From positions 2,728,001 to 2,792,000 of the forward strand of contig NZ_CP029343.1 of the NCBI RefSeq assembly GCF_003143515.1: a stretch of DNA of 64,000 bases. Direction: 5' to 3'. Made by a program: the position numbers and the translations under genes. The notes under the pieces are model-generated. The model did no database searches. It was not told the origin of the DNA and saw nothing but the letters and a program-made list of their open reading frames with translations. Each line of letters begins with the position of its first letter. Position 1 is the stretch's first letter. This stretch comes from Massilia oculi (GTDB lineage Bacteria > Pseudomonadota > Gammaproteobacteria > Burkholderiales > Burkholderiaceae_D). This document shows positions 7,917-17,573 of this stretch, in pieces.

Positions 7917-9269
7917 ATGAGCAGCATCATGAACATGACCCCACCGGAAATCGTCTCCGAACTCGACAAGCACGTGGTCGGCCAGGGCAAGGCCAAGAAG
8001 GCAGTCGCCATCGCGCTGCGCAACCGCTGGCGGCGCCAGCAGGTCGACGAGAGCCTGCGTTATGAAATCACGCCCAAGAACATCCTCATGATCGGCCCGA
8101 CCGGCGTCGGCAAGACCGAGATCGCGCGCCGCCTGGCCAAGCTGGCCGACGCGCCCTTCATCAAGATCGAGGCGACCAAGTTCACCGAGGTGGGCTATGT
8201 CGGCCGCGACGTCGACACCATCATCCGCGACCTGATCGACATCGGCGTCAAACAGACCCGCGCCAGCGAAGCGAAAAAGGTGCGCCAGCGCGCCGAGGAC
8301 GCGGCCGAGGACCGCATCATCGACATCCTGGTGCCGCCGGCGCGCGACTTCGGCTTCAACACCAGCAACGGCGGTAGCGATTCGAAGGAAGGCGAAGCCA
8401 CGCGCCAGACCTTCCGCAAGCGCCTGCGCGAAGGCTCGCTCGACGACCGCGAGATCGAAATCGAAGTGGCCGATGCCGCGCCGCAGATGGAAATCATGGC
8501 GCCGCCGGGCATGGAAGAAATGACCGAGCAGATCAAGTCGATGTTCGCCGGCGTGGGCAATGCGCGCAAGAAGCCGCGCAAGCTCAAGATCAAGGATGCG
8601 ATGAAATTCCTGGTCGACGAAGAAGCCGGCAAGCTGCTCAACGAGGACGAACTGAAGCAGAAGGCGATCGCCAACGTCGAGCAGAACGGCATCGTGTTCC
8701 TGGACGAGATCGACAAGATCGCGACCCGCTCCGAACACGGCGGCGCCGACGTCTCGCGCGCCGGCGTGCAGCGCGACCTGCTGCCGCTGGTCGAGGGCAC
8801 GACGGTGAACACCAAGTACGGCATGATCAAGACCGACCACATCCTGTTCATCGCCTCGGGGGCCTTCCACCTGGCCAAGCCGTCGGACCTGATCCCGGAA
8901 CTGCAGGGCCGCTTCCCGATCCGCGTCGAACTCGAATCGCTGTCGATCGACGACTTCAAGAGCATCCTGACCTCGACCCACGCCAGCCTGACCAAGCAAT
9001 ACGAAGCGCTGCTGGCGACCGAGGGCGTCACGATCGAATTCGTGGACGAAGGCATCCACCGCCTGGCCGAGATCGCGTTTTCGGTCAACGAGCGCACCGA
9101 GAACATCGGCGCGCGCCGCCTGTACACGGTGATGGAAAAGCTGCTCGAAGAAATTTCGTTCAGCGCCGGGTCCCAGAAGGACCAGGTGGTGCGGATCGAC
9201 GCGGCCTATGTCAACGAGCGACTCGATGCGCTGGCGGTCAACGAAGACCTGTCGCGCTATGTATTGTAA
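7917..9269 (+). CDS. hslU: HslU ATPase subunit of HslUV protease
   Basis: HslU is the AAA+ unfoldase that feeds substrates into HslV. The 450-residue protein has Walker A GPTGVGKT at residues 60-67, Walker [11 protein letters not shown] near 260, the substrate-gripping I domain between them, and the C-terminal tail RYVL that inserts into HslV to activate it. The frame is open 46 codons upstream inside hslV. I chose the ATG at 7917 ([13 protein letters not shown]), just after the hslV stop, because it gives the standard length. A second possible ATG lies at 7929. Confidence 0.96.
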   Translation: MSSIMNMTPPEIVSELDKHVVGQGKAKKAVAIALRNRWRRQQVDESLRYEITPKNILMIGPTGVGKTEIARRLAKLADAPFIKIEATKFTEVGYVGRDVDTIIRDLIDIGVKQTRASEAKKVRQRAEDAAEDRIIDILVPPARDFGFNTSNGGSDSKEGEATRQTFRKRLREGSLDDREIEIEVADAAPQMEIMAPPGMEEMTEQIKSMFAGVGNARKKPRKLKIKDAMKFLVDEEAGKLLNEDELKQKAIANVEQNGIVFLDEIDKIATRSEHGGADVSRAGVQRDLLPLVEGTTVNTKYGMIKTDHILFIASGAFHLAKPSDLIPELQGRFPIRVELESLSIDDFKSILTSTHASLTKQYEALLATEGVTIEFVDEGIHRLAEIAFSVNERTENIGARRLYTVMEKLLEEISFSAGSQKDQVVRIDAAYVNERLDALAVNEDLSRYVL

Positions 9270-9302
9270 TCGGCGGCTGTAATCTTCCAGGAGACCTCCC
9301 GC

Positions 9303-9506
9303 ATGGCGAACAAGGCGTTGGCGACACGGCAGAAGATGCGGCTGCGGGTGGAACCCTCGCAGCAGTTCGGCAAGCCGCGCAACCCGATCGCGGCGCTGGC
9401 CAAGGCGCGCGCGGCCGGGCCGCATGCCAAGCCGCTGTCGAGCGAGCGGCATGAAGCCAAGCGGGCGCTCCGGAAGGTCAAGCTGGTGGCGGACGAGGAC
9501 GACTGA
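9303..9506 (+). CDS. Small basic protein downstream of hslU
   Basis: This 67-residue, Lys/Arg/Ala-rich protein (MANKALATRQKMRLRVEP) has a short acidic end (ADEDD). A strong CAGGAGA ribosome binding site lies 33 bases after hslU, and an intrinsic terminator follows its stop, so it is very likely the third gene of the hslVU transcript. I recognise no domain. The charge and lack of hydrophobic core suggest a disordered or nucleic-acid-binding protein. No function is assigned. Confidence 0.68.
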   Translation: MANKALATRQKMRLRVEPSQQFGKPRNPIAALAKARAAGPHAKPLSSERHEAKRALRKVKLVADEDD

Positions 9507-9538
9507 GCCTGCGCCAGCCCGATCAAGCATTTCTCCTT

Positions 9539-9565
9539 GCGGACACTTCGGTGTCCGCTTTTTTT
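9539..9565 (+). terminator. Intrinsic terminator of the hslVU operon
   Basis: The perfect 8-bp stem GCGGACAC / GTGTCCGC closes on a UUCG tetraloop and is followed by at least seven T residues. Confidence 0.92.
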
Positions 9566-9658
9566 CGTCCATCGGACCGGCGCGCCGTTCGTCGCATGCG
9601 TCTTGTCCCTGTCGCCGTTCAACGGTAGAGTCAAGCGTCGCCTTTCTTTACGGATACC

Positions 9659-10390
9659 ATGAGTTCACCCGACCTGATCCTCGACGCCCTGCGCGCCCGC
9701 CTGCGCGCGGCCGGCATCACCTACAAGCTGCTGGCCGAGCGCATCGGCGTGAGCGAATCGAGCGTGAAACGGATGTTTGGCCAGAAGGACATGGCGCTGT
9801 CGCGGCTGGCCGAGATTTGCCAGGCGACCGGCATCCCTCTCGAAGAATTGCTGCGTGGCGCGCTCGACACCCGGCCCCAGCTGGATGCCCTGAGCCTGCC
9901 GCAGGAGCGCTCGCTGGTGGCCAATCCGCGCCTGCTCCTGATGGCGATCTGCTGCCTCGGCCACTGGAATGTGGAACAGGTCATCGACACCTACAAGCTG
10001 AGCGAGGCCGAGTGCATCACCCTGCTCGCCGAACTCGACCGGCTGGGACTGATCGAACTCAAGCCGCTGAACCGTTACCAGCTGCGGGTGTCAAACGCAT
10101 TCCGCTGGCTGCCCGATGGGCCGGTGCAGCACTTCTTCCGCGAACATGTGGTGGAGGATTATTTTGCCGGGCACTTCGACGGCGCGGGCGAGGCGCTGAT
10201 GTGCCTGCCGGCGCGGCTGTCGCATGCCAGCGCTAAAGAGTTGTCGCTCAAGATCGAGCAGCTTGCGGCAGAACTGGCGCGGCTGCACCTGAACGACCGG
10301 CGCCTGCCGGCCGGGGAACGCGAGGGCTACACCTTGCTGCTGGGGTTCAGGTCGTGGGAACTGGCGGCATTTACCGCGCTGCGACGCTGA
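9659..10390 (+). CDS. Xre/Cro-type HTH transcriptional regulator
   Basis: This 243-residue regulator has an N-terminal helix-turn-helix at about 16-60 (YKLLAERIGVSESSVKRMF, then LSRLAEICQATGIPLEEL). The all-alpha C-terminal part (about 85-240) contains a second winged-helix-like stretch (NVEQVIDTYKLSEAE). It matches the widespread group of longer Xre regulators with an unassigned effector domain. It stands alone between the hslVU terminator and the convergent type II secretion operon, so its targets cannot be inferred from context. Confidence 0.83.
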   Translation: MSSPDLILDALRARLRAAGITYKLLAERIGVSESSVKRMFGQKDMALSRLAEICQATGIPLEELLRGALDTRPQLDALSLPQERSLVANPRLLLMAICCLGHWNVEQVIDTYKLSEAECITLLAELDRLGLIELKPLNRYQLRVSNAFRWLPDGPVQHFFREHVVEDYFAGHFDGAGEALMCLPARLSHASAKELSLKIEQLAAELARLHLNDRRLPAGEREGYTLLLGFRSWELAAFTALRR

Positions 10391-10425
10391 TGGACGCGGT
10401 GCGGTAAAGGGGCGAACGCCCCCGT

Positions 10426-11178
10426 TTACTGCGTGATCGGCTGCTGGGTCTGGTTCATCGGCGGCGCATTCGGCGGCATCTGCACGTTGTTGCGGCTCTG
10501 CTGGGTCGGATCGCCCTGCTCCGGCGGCGGATCCTGCGGCTCTTGCGGCGCCTGCTGGTCTTGCGGCGCCTGCTGCTCTTGCACCACTTGCGCATTCTCC
10601 GGGGTGGTCGGCGTACCCTGCGGACCGCCGCCAGGTGGCGGCACGCTGCGCATGGTGGGCGGCGGGTTGACCACGCCCGGCGCGGTCTGCGGTTCCATGG
10701 CCTGCGGTATCTGCTGCTGCATTTGCTGCTGCAGCATGCGCGGTTCCGGCGGCATGATCGACGTCGACTGGCCGGTGTCAAGCGCCAGTTCCACCCGCTT
10801 CATCACGCCGCCATCCGACAACATCACATAGCGCCGGTGCACTTCGGCCACGGTCACGCCCGGCGCGATCTCGCGGCCGATACGCACCGCCTTCGGGGGC
10901 TGGCCGTCGGCCACCAGGATGACCGCGCTGTCGGCGCCGGCCGACACCACGCCGGTGAGCTGGAAATTAGAAATCACCGCCGTCGGCTGGCCGCCGAACA
11001 GCGTTGCCGCCGCCTCGGGGCTCGGCGGCGGCTGGGTGGCGACCGGCGCCGCCGCCAGCGGCCGCTGCTCCGGCTTGTACAGCTGCAGCACCCAATAGGC
11101 GATCGAGGCCGCCAGCAGGATCAGGGCAAGCAGGCTGAAGAGAAGAGGCAAACGCTTGTTCATATTATTGACTGCCAT
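10426..11178 (-). CDS. gspC: Type II secretion inner-membrane protein GspC
   Basis: GspC links the inner-membrane platform to the secretin. This 250-residue protein has a short cytoplasmic start, one membrane helix (about 9-31, LFSLLALILLAASIAYWVLQL) and a periplasmic homology region (about 55-135: FGGQPTAVISNFQLTGVVS, APGVTVAEVHRRYVMLSDGG). No PDZ domain follows. Instead the last 110 residues are a low-complexity tail rich in Pro, Gln, Met and Asn. It is the last gene of the operon, starting five bases after gspF, which differs from the usual position of gspC at the head of gsp operons. Confidence 0.87.
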   Translation of the reverse strand: MAVNNMNKRLPLLFSLLALILLAASIAYWVLQLYKPEQRPLAAAPVATQPPPSPEAAATLFGGQPTAVISNFQLTGVVSAGADSAVILVADGQPPKAVRIGREIAPGVTVAEVHRRYVMLSDGGVMKRVELALDTGQSTSIMPPEPRMLQQQMQQQIPQAMEPQTAPGVVNPPPTMRSVPPPGGGPQGTPTTPENAQVVQEQQAPQDQQAPQEPQDPPPEQGDPTQQSRNNVQMPPNAPPMNQTQQPITQ

Positions 11179-11182
11179 TGTT

Positions 11183-12403
11183 TTACTGCACCAGCTGGTT
11201 GATTTCGATGATCGGCATCAGCACCGCCAGCACGATCAGCAGCACGACCAGGCCCATGGCCAGGATCAGCACCGGCTCGAGCAGGCCGGCGATGGTGAGC
11301 GTGCGGCGCTCGAGGTCGGCCTGCTGCGAATTGGCGGCGCGCTCGAGCATGGCCGGCAGTTCGCCGGTGATCTCGCCGGCGCGGATCATGTGCACCAGCA
11401 TCGGCGGGAAATGCTTTTGCGCCGATAGTGCGCGCGCCAGGCTCACGCCTTCGCGCACGCTGCCGGTGGCCTGCTCGACCAGTTCGCGCATCGCCACGTT
11501 GGACAGGGTTTCGCGGCTGGTGTCGAGCGCGCGCAGGATGGGCACGCCGGATCCGGTGGTGATCGCCAGGGTGCTGGCGAAGCGCGCGGTGTTAAGGCTG
11601 CGCTCGAACTTGCCATAGATGGGGGCCGTCAGCAGCCAGGTGTGCCAGCGCCGCTTGAGGTCGGGATTGCGCAGCGCGCGCCGCCACAGCCAGAACGCGC
11701 CGCCGATCAGGATCGCGCAATAGATGCCGTAGGCGCGCACGAAGTCGGACACTGCCAGCATGACCACGGTGAGGAAGGGCAGCTTCTGCTTGGTGTTGGC
11801 GAACACCGAGACGATCTGCGGCACGACATAGGTGAGCAGGAAGATCACGATCGCGAACGCGACCACGGTCACGATCGCCGGATAGGTGAAGGCCAGCCGC
11901 ACCTTCTGCACCAGGGCGTTGCGGCGCTCGATGTAGTCGGCCAGGCGCGACAGCACGCGCGACAATTGGCCGATCTGCTCGCCCGAGGCGACCAGCGCCC
12001 GGTAGATCTCGGCGAAGTCGCGCGGGTGGTGCGACAGCGCGGTGGAGAATGGCGAGCCGCCGATGACTTCGGAGCGGATCGAGGCGATCAGGTCGCGCAT
12101 ATAGGCGCGCTCGGCCTGCTCCAGCAGGGCGGTGAAGGCTTGCTCGAGCGGCAGGCCGGCTTCCAGCAGGCTGGCCAGCTGGCGCGTGAACAGGGCCAGC
12201 TCGTTCTGCGACAGGCGCTCGCCGATGCCGCGCGCGCGGGTGACGCCCGAGGCGTCGACCTGGGCGGCGATCGCTTCGACGCTCAAGGGCGTCAGGCCCT
12301 GCGCGCGCAGGTCGGCGCGCGCCGCGCGCGGGCTGTCGGCGTTGACCACGCCCTTGCGGGTGGCGCCGCCGGCGTCAACGGCTTCGTAGCGAAATGCCGG
12401 CAT
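11183..12403 (-). CDS. gspF: Type II secretion inner-membrane platform protein GspF
   Basis: GspF is the polytopic core of the type II secretion platform on which GspE acts. The 406-residue protein has the two tandem T2SSF helical domains (about 70-195 and 270-395), membrane helices near 170-190, 220-240 and 375-400, and the family phrase FTRQLASLLEAGLPLEQAF. The N-terminal MPAFRYEAVDAGG is typical. It follows gspE by 42 bases and is five bases before gspC. Confidence 0.95.
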   Translation of the reverse strand: MPAFRYEAVDAGGATRKGVVNADSPRAARADLRAQGLTPLSVEAIAAQVDASGVTRARGIGERLSQNELALFTRQLASLLEAGLPLEQAFTALLEQAERAYMRDLIASIRSEVIGGSPFSTALSHHPRDFAEIYRALVASGEQIGQLSRVLSRLADYIERRNALVQKVRLAFTYPAIVTVVAFAIVIFLLTYVVPQIVSVFANTKQKLPFLTVVMLAVSDFVRAYGIYCAILIGGAFWLWRRALRNPDLKRRWHTWLLTAPIYGKFERSLNTARFASTLAITTGSGVPILRALDTSRETLSNVAMRELVEQATGSVREGVSLARALSAQKHFPPMLVHMIRAGEITGELPAMLERAANSQQADLERRTLTIAGLLEPVLILAMGLVVLLIVLAVLMPIIEINQLVQ

Positions 12404-12445
12404 CAGTCAGTTCCCATCCTCGCGATTTCCATCTTGGTCGGCATC

Positions 12446-13867
12446 TTAATCCTTCGTCACCCGCACCAGTTCGGCGCGCGTGGTGGTGCCGTCCGCCAGC
12501 CAGCGTTCGCCGTCGTCGCGCATGGTCTTCATGCCGGTTGCCAGCGCCGCATCGCGGATCTCGGCCTCGGAGGCGCGGTTGTGGATCTGGGAGCGGATCT
12601 GCTCGGTGGTCTCGAGCAGCTCGTAGACACCGACCCGGCCGTGATAGCCCGTGTGGCCGCAGCGTTCGCAGCCGACCGCATGCCAGGTGGAACCGTCGAA
12701 GGTCTTGCATTGCGAGCAGAGCTTGCGCACCAGGCGCTGGGCCATCACGCCCAGTAGCGACGAGGACAGCAGGAACGGTTCGATGCCCATGTCCAGCAGG
12801 CGCGTGACCGCCGAAGCGGCGTCGTTGGTGTGCAGGGTGGCCAGCACCAGGTGGCCCGTGAGCGAGGCCTGCACCGCGATCTGCGCCGTCTCCAGGTCGC
12901 GGATCTCGCCGATCATGATCACGTCGGGGTCCTGGCGCAGGATGGCGCGCAGCGCTTTCGCGAACGTCATGTCGATGCGGGCATTGACCTGTGTTTGGCC
13001 GACGCCGTTCAGGTCGTACTCGATCGGGTCTTCCACCGTCATGATATTGGTGGTCGACGCGTTCAGGCGCGACAGCGCCGCGTACAGGGTGGTGGTCTTG
13101 CCGGAACCGGTCGGGCCGGTCACCAGCACGATCCCGTGCGGCTGGTTGATCAGGCGGTCGAACTGCGGCAGCATGTCTTCGGCCATGCCCAGGTGCGACA
13201 GGTCGAGGCGTCCCGCCTCTTTGTCGAGCAGACGCAGCACGGCGCGCTCGCCGTGGCCGGTGGGCAGGGTCGAGACGCGCACGTCGACCGGCTTGCCGCC
13301 CACGCGCAGGGTGATGCGGCCATCCTGCGGCAGGCGTTTCTCGGCGATGTCGAGCTGCGACATGATCTTGATACGCGAGATCAGCGAGGCGTGGATCGCC
13401 TTTTTCGGGCGCACGATATCGCGCAGCGCACCGTCGATGCGAAAGCGCACCACCGAGGTCTGCTCGAACGGCTCGATGTGGATGTCGGACGCGCCTTCGC
13501 GCAGCGATTGCGTGAGCAGCGCATTGATCATGCGGATCACCGGCGCATCGTCGGACGATTCCAGCAGGTCTTCGATGGCGGGCACGTCTTGCAGCAGCTT
13601 GGTCAGGTCGAGGTCGGCGTCGAATTCGTCGACCACCTGCGACGCATCGCCGCCGCCGCCGGCATAGGCGCCGGCGATGGCCGTGTCGAGCTCGTCGCGA
13701 TCGAGGCGGCGCAGCTGGATGCGGCCGAAACGGCGCGACACCTCGGCGATGGCGGCAGGCGCGGTGTTGCTGGACACCAGCACTTCGACGCTCTGGCCCG
13801 GTTCACCATTGCCGCGCGCCAGCACGCCGTGGTCGCGGGCAAAGGCATAGGGCAAGAGATTGTTCAT
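12446..13867 (-). CDS. gspE: Type II secretion ATPase GspE
   Basis: GspE is the cytoplasmic hexameric ATPase that drives pseudopilus assembly. The 473-residue protein has an N1E-like domain, the Asp box region SDIHIEPFE, Walker [11 protein letters not shown] at 251-260, Walker [13 protein letters not shown], the His box [14 protein letters not shown], and the four-cysteine zinc element CSQC...CERC near residues 390-405 that marks GspE over PilB. It is the first gene after gspD, with a three-base gap. Confidence 0.96.
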   Translation of the reverse strand: MNNLLPYAFARDHGVLARGNGEPGQSVEVLVSSNTAPAAIAEVSRRFGRIQLRRLDRDELDTAIAGAYAGGGGDASQVVDEFDADLDLTKLLQDVPAIEDLLESSDDAPVIRMINALLTQSLREGASDIHIEPFEQTSVVRFRIDGALRDIVRPKKAIHASLISRIKIMSQLDIAEKRLPQDGRITLRVGGKPVDVRVSTLPTGHGERAVLRLLDKEAGRLDLSHLGMAEDMLPQFDRLINQPHGIVLVTGPTGSGKTTTLYAALSRLNASTTNIMTVEDPIEYDLNGVGQTQVNARIDMTFAKALRAILRQDPDVIMIGEIRDLETAQIAVQASLTGHLVLATLHTNDAASAVTRLLDMGIEPFLLSSSLLGVMAQRLVRKLCSQCKTFDGSTWHAVGCERCGHTGYHGRVGVYELLETTEQIRSQIHNRASEAEIRDAALATGMKTMRDDGERWLADGTTTRAELVRVTKD

Positions 13868-13870
13868 GAT

Positions 13871-16285
13871 TTACTCCCCGTTCGGTTGCTGCACCGGACG
13901 GGTTGGCGACGCGGGTACTGCCGCGCCGGGCATGACCGCGCCCGATCCTGGTTCAGACAGGCCCGCCCCCGGGGCGGTTCCCTGATGGCGCGATGGCGCG
14001 CCATCGTTGGACGCGCCCGGCGCCGCGTTCGGCGCAGGCTGGCGCTGGACCGGCATGGTCGCCATGCCGCCGCCGGCTGGCGGCTGGCCACCCACCAGCG
14101 GCGGCAGTTGCGGCGCGCCGAGGTCGCGCAGCAGCGGCGTCGATTCGAGCTGGGCCGCGGCGCCGGCCGCGCGCATGTAGTCGTAGCGGTCCATCGCGAT
14201 CGAATTCGAGGCTTCCTTGCTGCGCACCACCACCGGCCGCAGGAACACCATCAAGTTGGTCTTCACGCGGCTGCGGGTACGGTACTTGAACAGGTTGCCG
14301 ATCACCGGGATGTCGCCCAGGCCGCGCACTTTCTCTTCGCCATCGCCTTCGCTGTCCTCGATCAGGCCACCAAGCACGATGATCTGGCCGTCGTCGGCCA
14401 GCACATTGCTCTCGATCGCGCGCACGTTCGTGGTCAGGCCCGACTCGGCATTGCGGGTCGAGGCGTCCACGCTCGAGTTTTCGTGGTAGATCGCCATCTT
14501 GATGGTACCGCCTTCCGAGATCTGCGGCCGCACGCGCAGCAGCAGGCCCACGTCTTGCCGGTCGACGGTCTGGAACGGGTTGCCGCCGCCGGTGGTGCTG
14601 TTGGTCGCGAACGAACCGGTGATGATCGGCACGTTCTGGCCGACCTTGATGGTCGCCAGCTCGTTGTCGAGCGTGATCATGTTCGGCGTCGACAGGATGT
14701 TGGCGTTGCCGTCGGATTCCAGCGCGCGCGCCACCGCGCCCAGGCCGAGTTCGCCGCCGACCTGGCGGAACAGCCCGAAAGTCAGGCCGCTCGGGAGCGT
14801 CGGTATCGTGGTGCCATTGGTGCCGGTACTGCCGGCCTGGCTCGCCGCCAGCGCCAGGTTGACGATGCTGTTGCCCGAGCCGCCGCCGGTGAAGTTCTGC
14901 AGGCCGCCGAAACGGTATTTGCTGTCGGAATCGCCGGTGGCGCCGACCCACTGCACGCCGAATTCGGAGGCCTTGTTGGAGGTGACTTCGACCACCAGCG
15001 CCTCGATATAGACCTGGGCCCGGCGCACGTCGAGCTGGTCGATCACGGAGCGCAGGTTGCGGTACACCGCATCCGGCGCGGTGATGATCAGGCTGTTGGT
15101 CGAGGCGTCGGCCTGGATGAAGCCCGAGCCCTGGCCGCCGCCCTGGGCGCCTTGCTGGCCCTGCTGGGCGAAGGTGTTGCCGGTACCGCCGATGCCAGTG
15201 CTGCCCTGCAGCCCCCCCTGCCCGCCGAGGCCGCCCTGCCCGCCCTGGCCCGCCTGGCTGCCGGTGCCGGAGGTGATCGAGCTGCCTTGCGTGCCTTGCT
15301 GCTGCTGCGGCATCGCCGATGCATCCTGCGACACCACGGCGCGCAGGGTCTGGGCCACGCGCGTGGCTTCCGCATTCTTGAGGTAGACCACGTGGATATT
15401 GCCCTTGCTCGAGCTCTCTTGATCCAGGCGGGCGATCAGGCTCTTGGCCAGGTTGGCGCGCGCCTGCGACGGCGCGCGGATCACGACCGAGTTGGTGCGC
15501 GGATCGGCCAGCACCGTGACCCGGCCCGAGTCGCCGCCGGCAGCCGGTTCCATCAGGCGCGTGACAAGCTGGGCGATGTCGCTGGCGATCGCGTTGCGGA
15601 TCGGGATGACGTCGAGGTCGGCCGCCACCGGCGCGTCGAGCGCGGCGATGATGCGCGCCAGGCGGCGCAGGTTGTCGGCATAGTCGGTGACGACCAGCGT
15701 GTTGTTGCCCGGGTTCGCCATGATCGAGTTGTTGGGCGAAATCAGCGGACGCAGCACGGCGGTGAGGTTGGCGGCCGACTCGTAGGACAGATAAAACACC
15801 TGGGTCGCGATCTGGTCGCCGGTGGCCTTGCTGGAGCGCACGCCGCCGACCTGGGTGGGCGATGACTGCAGCTTGGCCTCGGCCTCGGGCACCACCTTGG
15901 CGTAGCCGTCGCCGCTGGTAACGACCGCGAAGCCCTGCAGGCGCAGGGTCGAGGTGAGCAGGCCGAAGGCTTCGCTCTTGCTCAGCGATTTCTCGGACAC
16001 CAGGGTGAGCGTGCCCTTGACGCGCGGGTCGATGATGAAGGTCATGCCGGTATAGTGGCCGATCGCCTTGATCACCGACTCGATGTCGGCATTGACGAAG
16101 CTCAAGGCAGCGGCGTTCGCGCTTTCTTGCGCCAGCGCGGGCAGCGGCAGCGGCAGCGCGACCAGGGTGGCGGCGCAGCACAGCATGGCGCCGGCGGCCA
16201 GGCGCTGGGCCCGCAACTGCAAGGCCGGCAGCTGCAGGGCCGGAAGTTTGGGGTGCGCGAAGGTGGAGCGGTCTGTTTTCTTCAT
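13871..16285 (-). CDS. gspD: Type II secretion outer-membrane secretin GspD
   Basis: GspD forms the 15-fold outer-membrane channel. The 804-residue protein has an N-terminal signal sequence ending near ALAQES (residue 54), the N0 domain (about 58-130, FVNADIESVIKAIGHYTGM), N1-N3 domains (130-450) and the C-terminal secretin domain (about 480-710, GQNVPIITGSF, VDRQDVGLLLRVRPQISEGG). N3 carries a Gly/Gln-rich insertion at about 345-390 (repeats of GGQGG, GLQGSTG). The last 90 residues are Pro/Ala/Gly-rich and have no S-domain pilotin helix that I recognise, and no pilotin gene lies nearby. The start overlaps the gspN stop by one base. Confidence 0.96.
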   Translation of the reverse strand: MKKTDRSTFAHPKLPALQLPALQLRAQRLAAGAMLCCAATLVALPLPLPALAQESANAAALSFVNADIESVIKAIGHYTGMTFIIDPRVKGTLTLVSEKSLSKSEAFGLLTSTLRLQGFAVVTSGDGYAKVVPEAEAKLQSSPTQVGGVRSSKATGDQIATQVFYLSYESAANLTAVLRPLISPNNSIMANPGNNTLVVTDYADNLRRLARIIAALDAPVAADLDVIPIRNAIASDIAQLVTRLMEPAAGGDSGRVTVLADPRTNSVVIRAPSQARANLAKSLIARLDQESSSKGNIHVVYLKNAEATRVAQTLRAVVSQDASAMPQQQQGTQGSSITSGTGSQAGQGGQGGLGGQGGLQGSTGIGGTGNTFAQQGQQGAQGGGQGSGFIQADASTNSLIITAPDAVYRNLRSVIDQLDVRRAQVYIEALVVEVTSNKASEFGVQWVGATGDSDSKYRFGGLQNFTGGGSGNSIVNLALAASQAGSTGTNGTTIPTLPSGLTFGLFRQVGGELGLGAVARALESDGNANILSTPNMITLDNELATIKVGQNVPIITGSFATNSTTGGGNPFQTVDRQDVGLLLRVRPQISEGGTIKMAIYHENSSVDASTRNAESGLTTNVRAIESNVLADDGQIIVLGGLIEDSEGDGEEKVRGLGDIPVIGNLFKYRTRSRVKTNLMVFLRPVVVRSKEASNSIAMDRYDYMRAAGAAAQLESTPLLRDLGAPQLPPLVGGQPPAGGGMATMPVQRQPAPNAAPGASNDGAPSRHQGTAPGAGLSEPGSGAVMPGAAVPASPTRPVQQPNGE

Positions 16286-17058
16286 TATCTGAACTCGAGT
16301 GCGATTACGTTTTTGCCGTTCACCATCCGGCGCTGGCCCAGCAGGTTCAACATGGTCCCGAGCTGGTCTTCATAGCCGTCGGCGGCGCTGGCCTGGCCCG
16401 AGAAGCGCAGGCGTCCATTTTGCAGTACACCCGCGCCCGACAGCAGCAAAGCGCCGCGCACGGTGCGCAGGGTCAAATCGGCCTGCGGTCCACGCCAGTC
16501 CATGATCATTTCATAACTGCCGAGCGGCTTGATGGGCGACATGCGCGAACCCATATCGCTCATCGACAGTACGGTGCGCCCCTGCAGCGTCACGGTATTC
16601 TGCTGGCGCAGCAGGTCGAGCGCGTTCCAGGACAGCCGGATGCGGCCGCTCGGCGCCAGCGTATTGAGCGGCGCACCCAGGCCCGACAGCCCCTCGGCCG
16701 GCAGCAGCAGCTCGCCGGCATTGACCTGCCACTGCGACCAGCTGCCTTCGACCCGCACCGGGTTGGCCAGCGCCTGGGGGTTTTCCAGGCTCATGCTGAC
16801 CTGGCCCAGCACCACCAGCGGCGACAAGGTCCAGGAAAAACGGCCCGGCAGCAAGGGGGTGACCGCCCCACCCGGCCCCGGCGCCCCGCCGATAAAGGCT
16901 GAGCCGCGCCAAAGCGTACCCTGCGCATCCCCCAGCGTCAATCGACCGCCGGTCTGGCGCTCGACCATCGGGCCGAGCCACGCCGCCGGCAGGAAAGCCA
17001 GCACCGTCGCGACCACCGCCAGGATGACCAGCAGGCCCCACGTCAGCGCCCGCCTCAT
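16285..17058 (-). CDS. gspN: Type II secretion protein GspN
   Basis: GspN is an accessory inner-membrane protein with a large periplasmic domain, present in only some type II systems. This 257-residue copy has one N-terminal membrane helix (about 7-27, LLVILAVVATVLAFLPAAWL) and the family features VERQTGGRLTLGDAQGTLWRGSA and WRGPQADLTLRTVRGALLLSG. It overlaps gspM upstream by four bases (ATGA) and gspD downstream by one base, indicating translational coupling. Confidence 0.88.
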   Translation of the reverse strand: MRRALTWGLLVILAVVATVLAFLPAAWLGPMVERQTGGRLTLGDAQGTLWRGSAFIGGAPGPGGAVTPLLPGRFSWTLSPLVVLGQVSMSLENPQALANPVRVEGSWSQWQVNAGELLLPAEGLSGLGAPLNTLAPSGRIRLSWNALDLLRQQNTVTLQGRTVLSMSDMGSRMSPIKPLGSYEMIMDWRGPQADLTLRTVRGALLLSGAGVLQNGRLRFSGQASAADGYEDQLGTMLNLLGQRRMVNGKNVIALEFR

Positions 17059-17573
17059 GAAGCCGGATCGCTGCGCTGGCGCAGCGTGAGCGTGGCGTCG
17101 ACCTGGCCCAGCGCGGTCTGGGCGGAAAATTGCGCGTCCTGCACCATCAGGCGGCTCTCGCGCCGCTGGGCGTCGAGCCAGGCCATCAGGTTGGCAAAGG
17201 AGACATTGTTGAGCTGAACCTTGGTGTACTCGCCGCTCACCGACAGCGAGGCCGGCTTGAGGCCGCGGCCCGCCATGCTGGCGGTAAGCGACTCATTGGT
17301 GACCGGGGTGACGACGGGCGCCGGCTCGCCGGCGGCGGCCCGGGCTTCGCCGGCCAGGGTCTCGAGCTGGGCGGCCTGCTGGCGCAGCTCGGGCAAGGAC
17401 CGGCGCAATTGTTCGCGGCCTTCGAGCGCCGGCTCGAGCAGGACGAGATAGAACAACGCCAGCGCGGCCACGGCGCCGCCGACGATCAGGAATTTGCGTT
17501 CCTGCTCGGTGCGCGCGATCCAGTAGGCGGTGGCGCGTTCGCGCAGCCCGCTGATTTTGCCGACGATGCTCAT
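17055..17573 (-). CDS. gspM: Type II secretion protein GspM
   Basis: GspM is a bitopic membrane protein that binds GspL. The 172 residues comprise a short cytoplasmic N-terminus, a membrane helix at about 29-47 (FLIVGGAVAALALFYLVLL), a coiled-coil segment (about 55-85) and a small ferredoxin-like periplasmic domain. It overlaps gspL and gspN by four bases each. Confidence 0.88.
   Translation of the reverse strand: MSIVGKISGLRERATAYWIARTEQERKFLIVGGAVAALALFYLVLLEPALEGREQLRRSLPELRQQAAQLETLAGEARAAAGEPAPVVTPVTNESLTASMAGRGLKPASLSVSGEYTKVQLNNVSFANLMAWLDAQRRESRLMVQDAQFSAQTALGQVDATLTLRQRSDPAS

Noticed and set aside
15150..15300. Short direct repeats in the GC-rich strand of gspD, considered as a CRISPR or tandem repeat
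   Set aside because: They encode an in-frame Gly/Gln-rich insertion of the secretin. There are no regular spacers.
12830..15865. A 1,011-codon open frame on the plus strand across gspE and gspD
   Set aside because: It is the antisense of two confidently identified genes. Long stop-free antisense frames are expected at this GC content, and the translation has no domain and an odd His/Arg/Gly composition.
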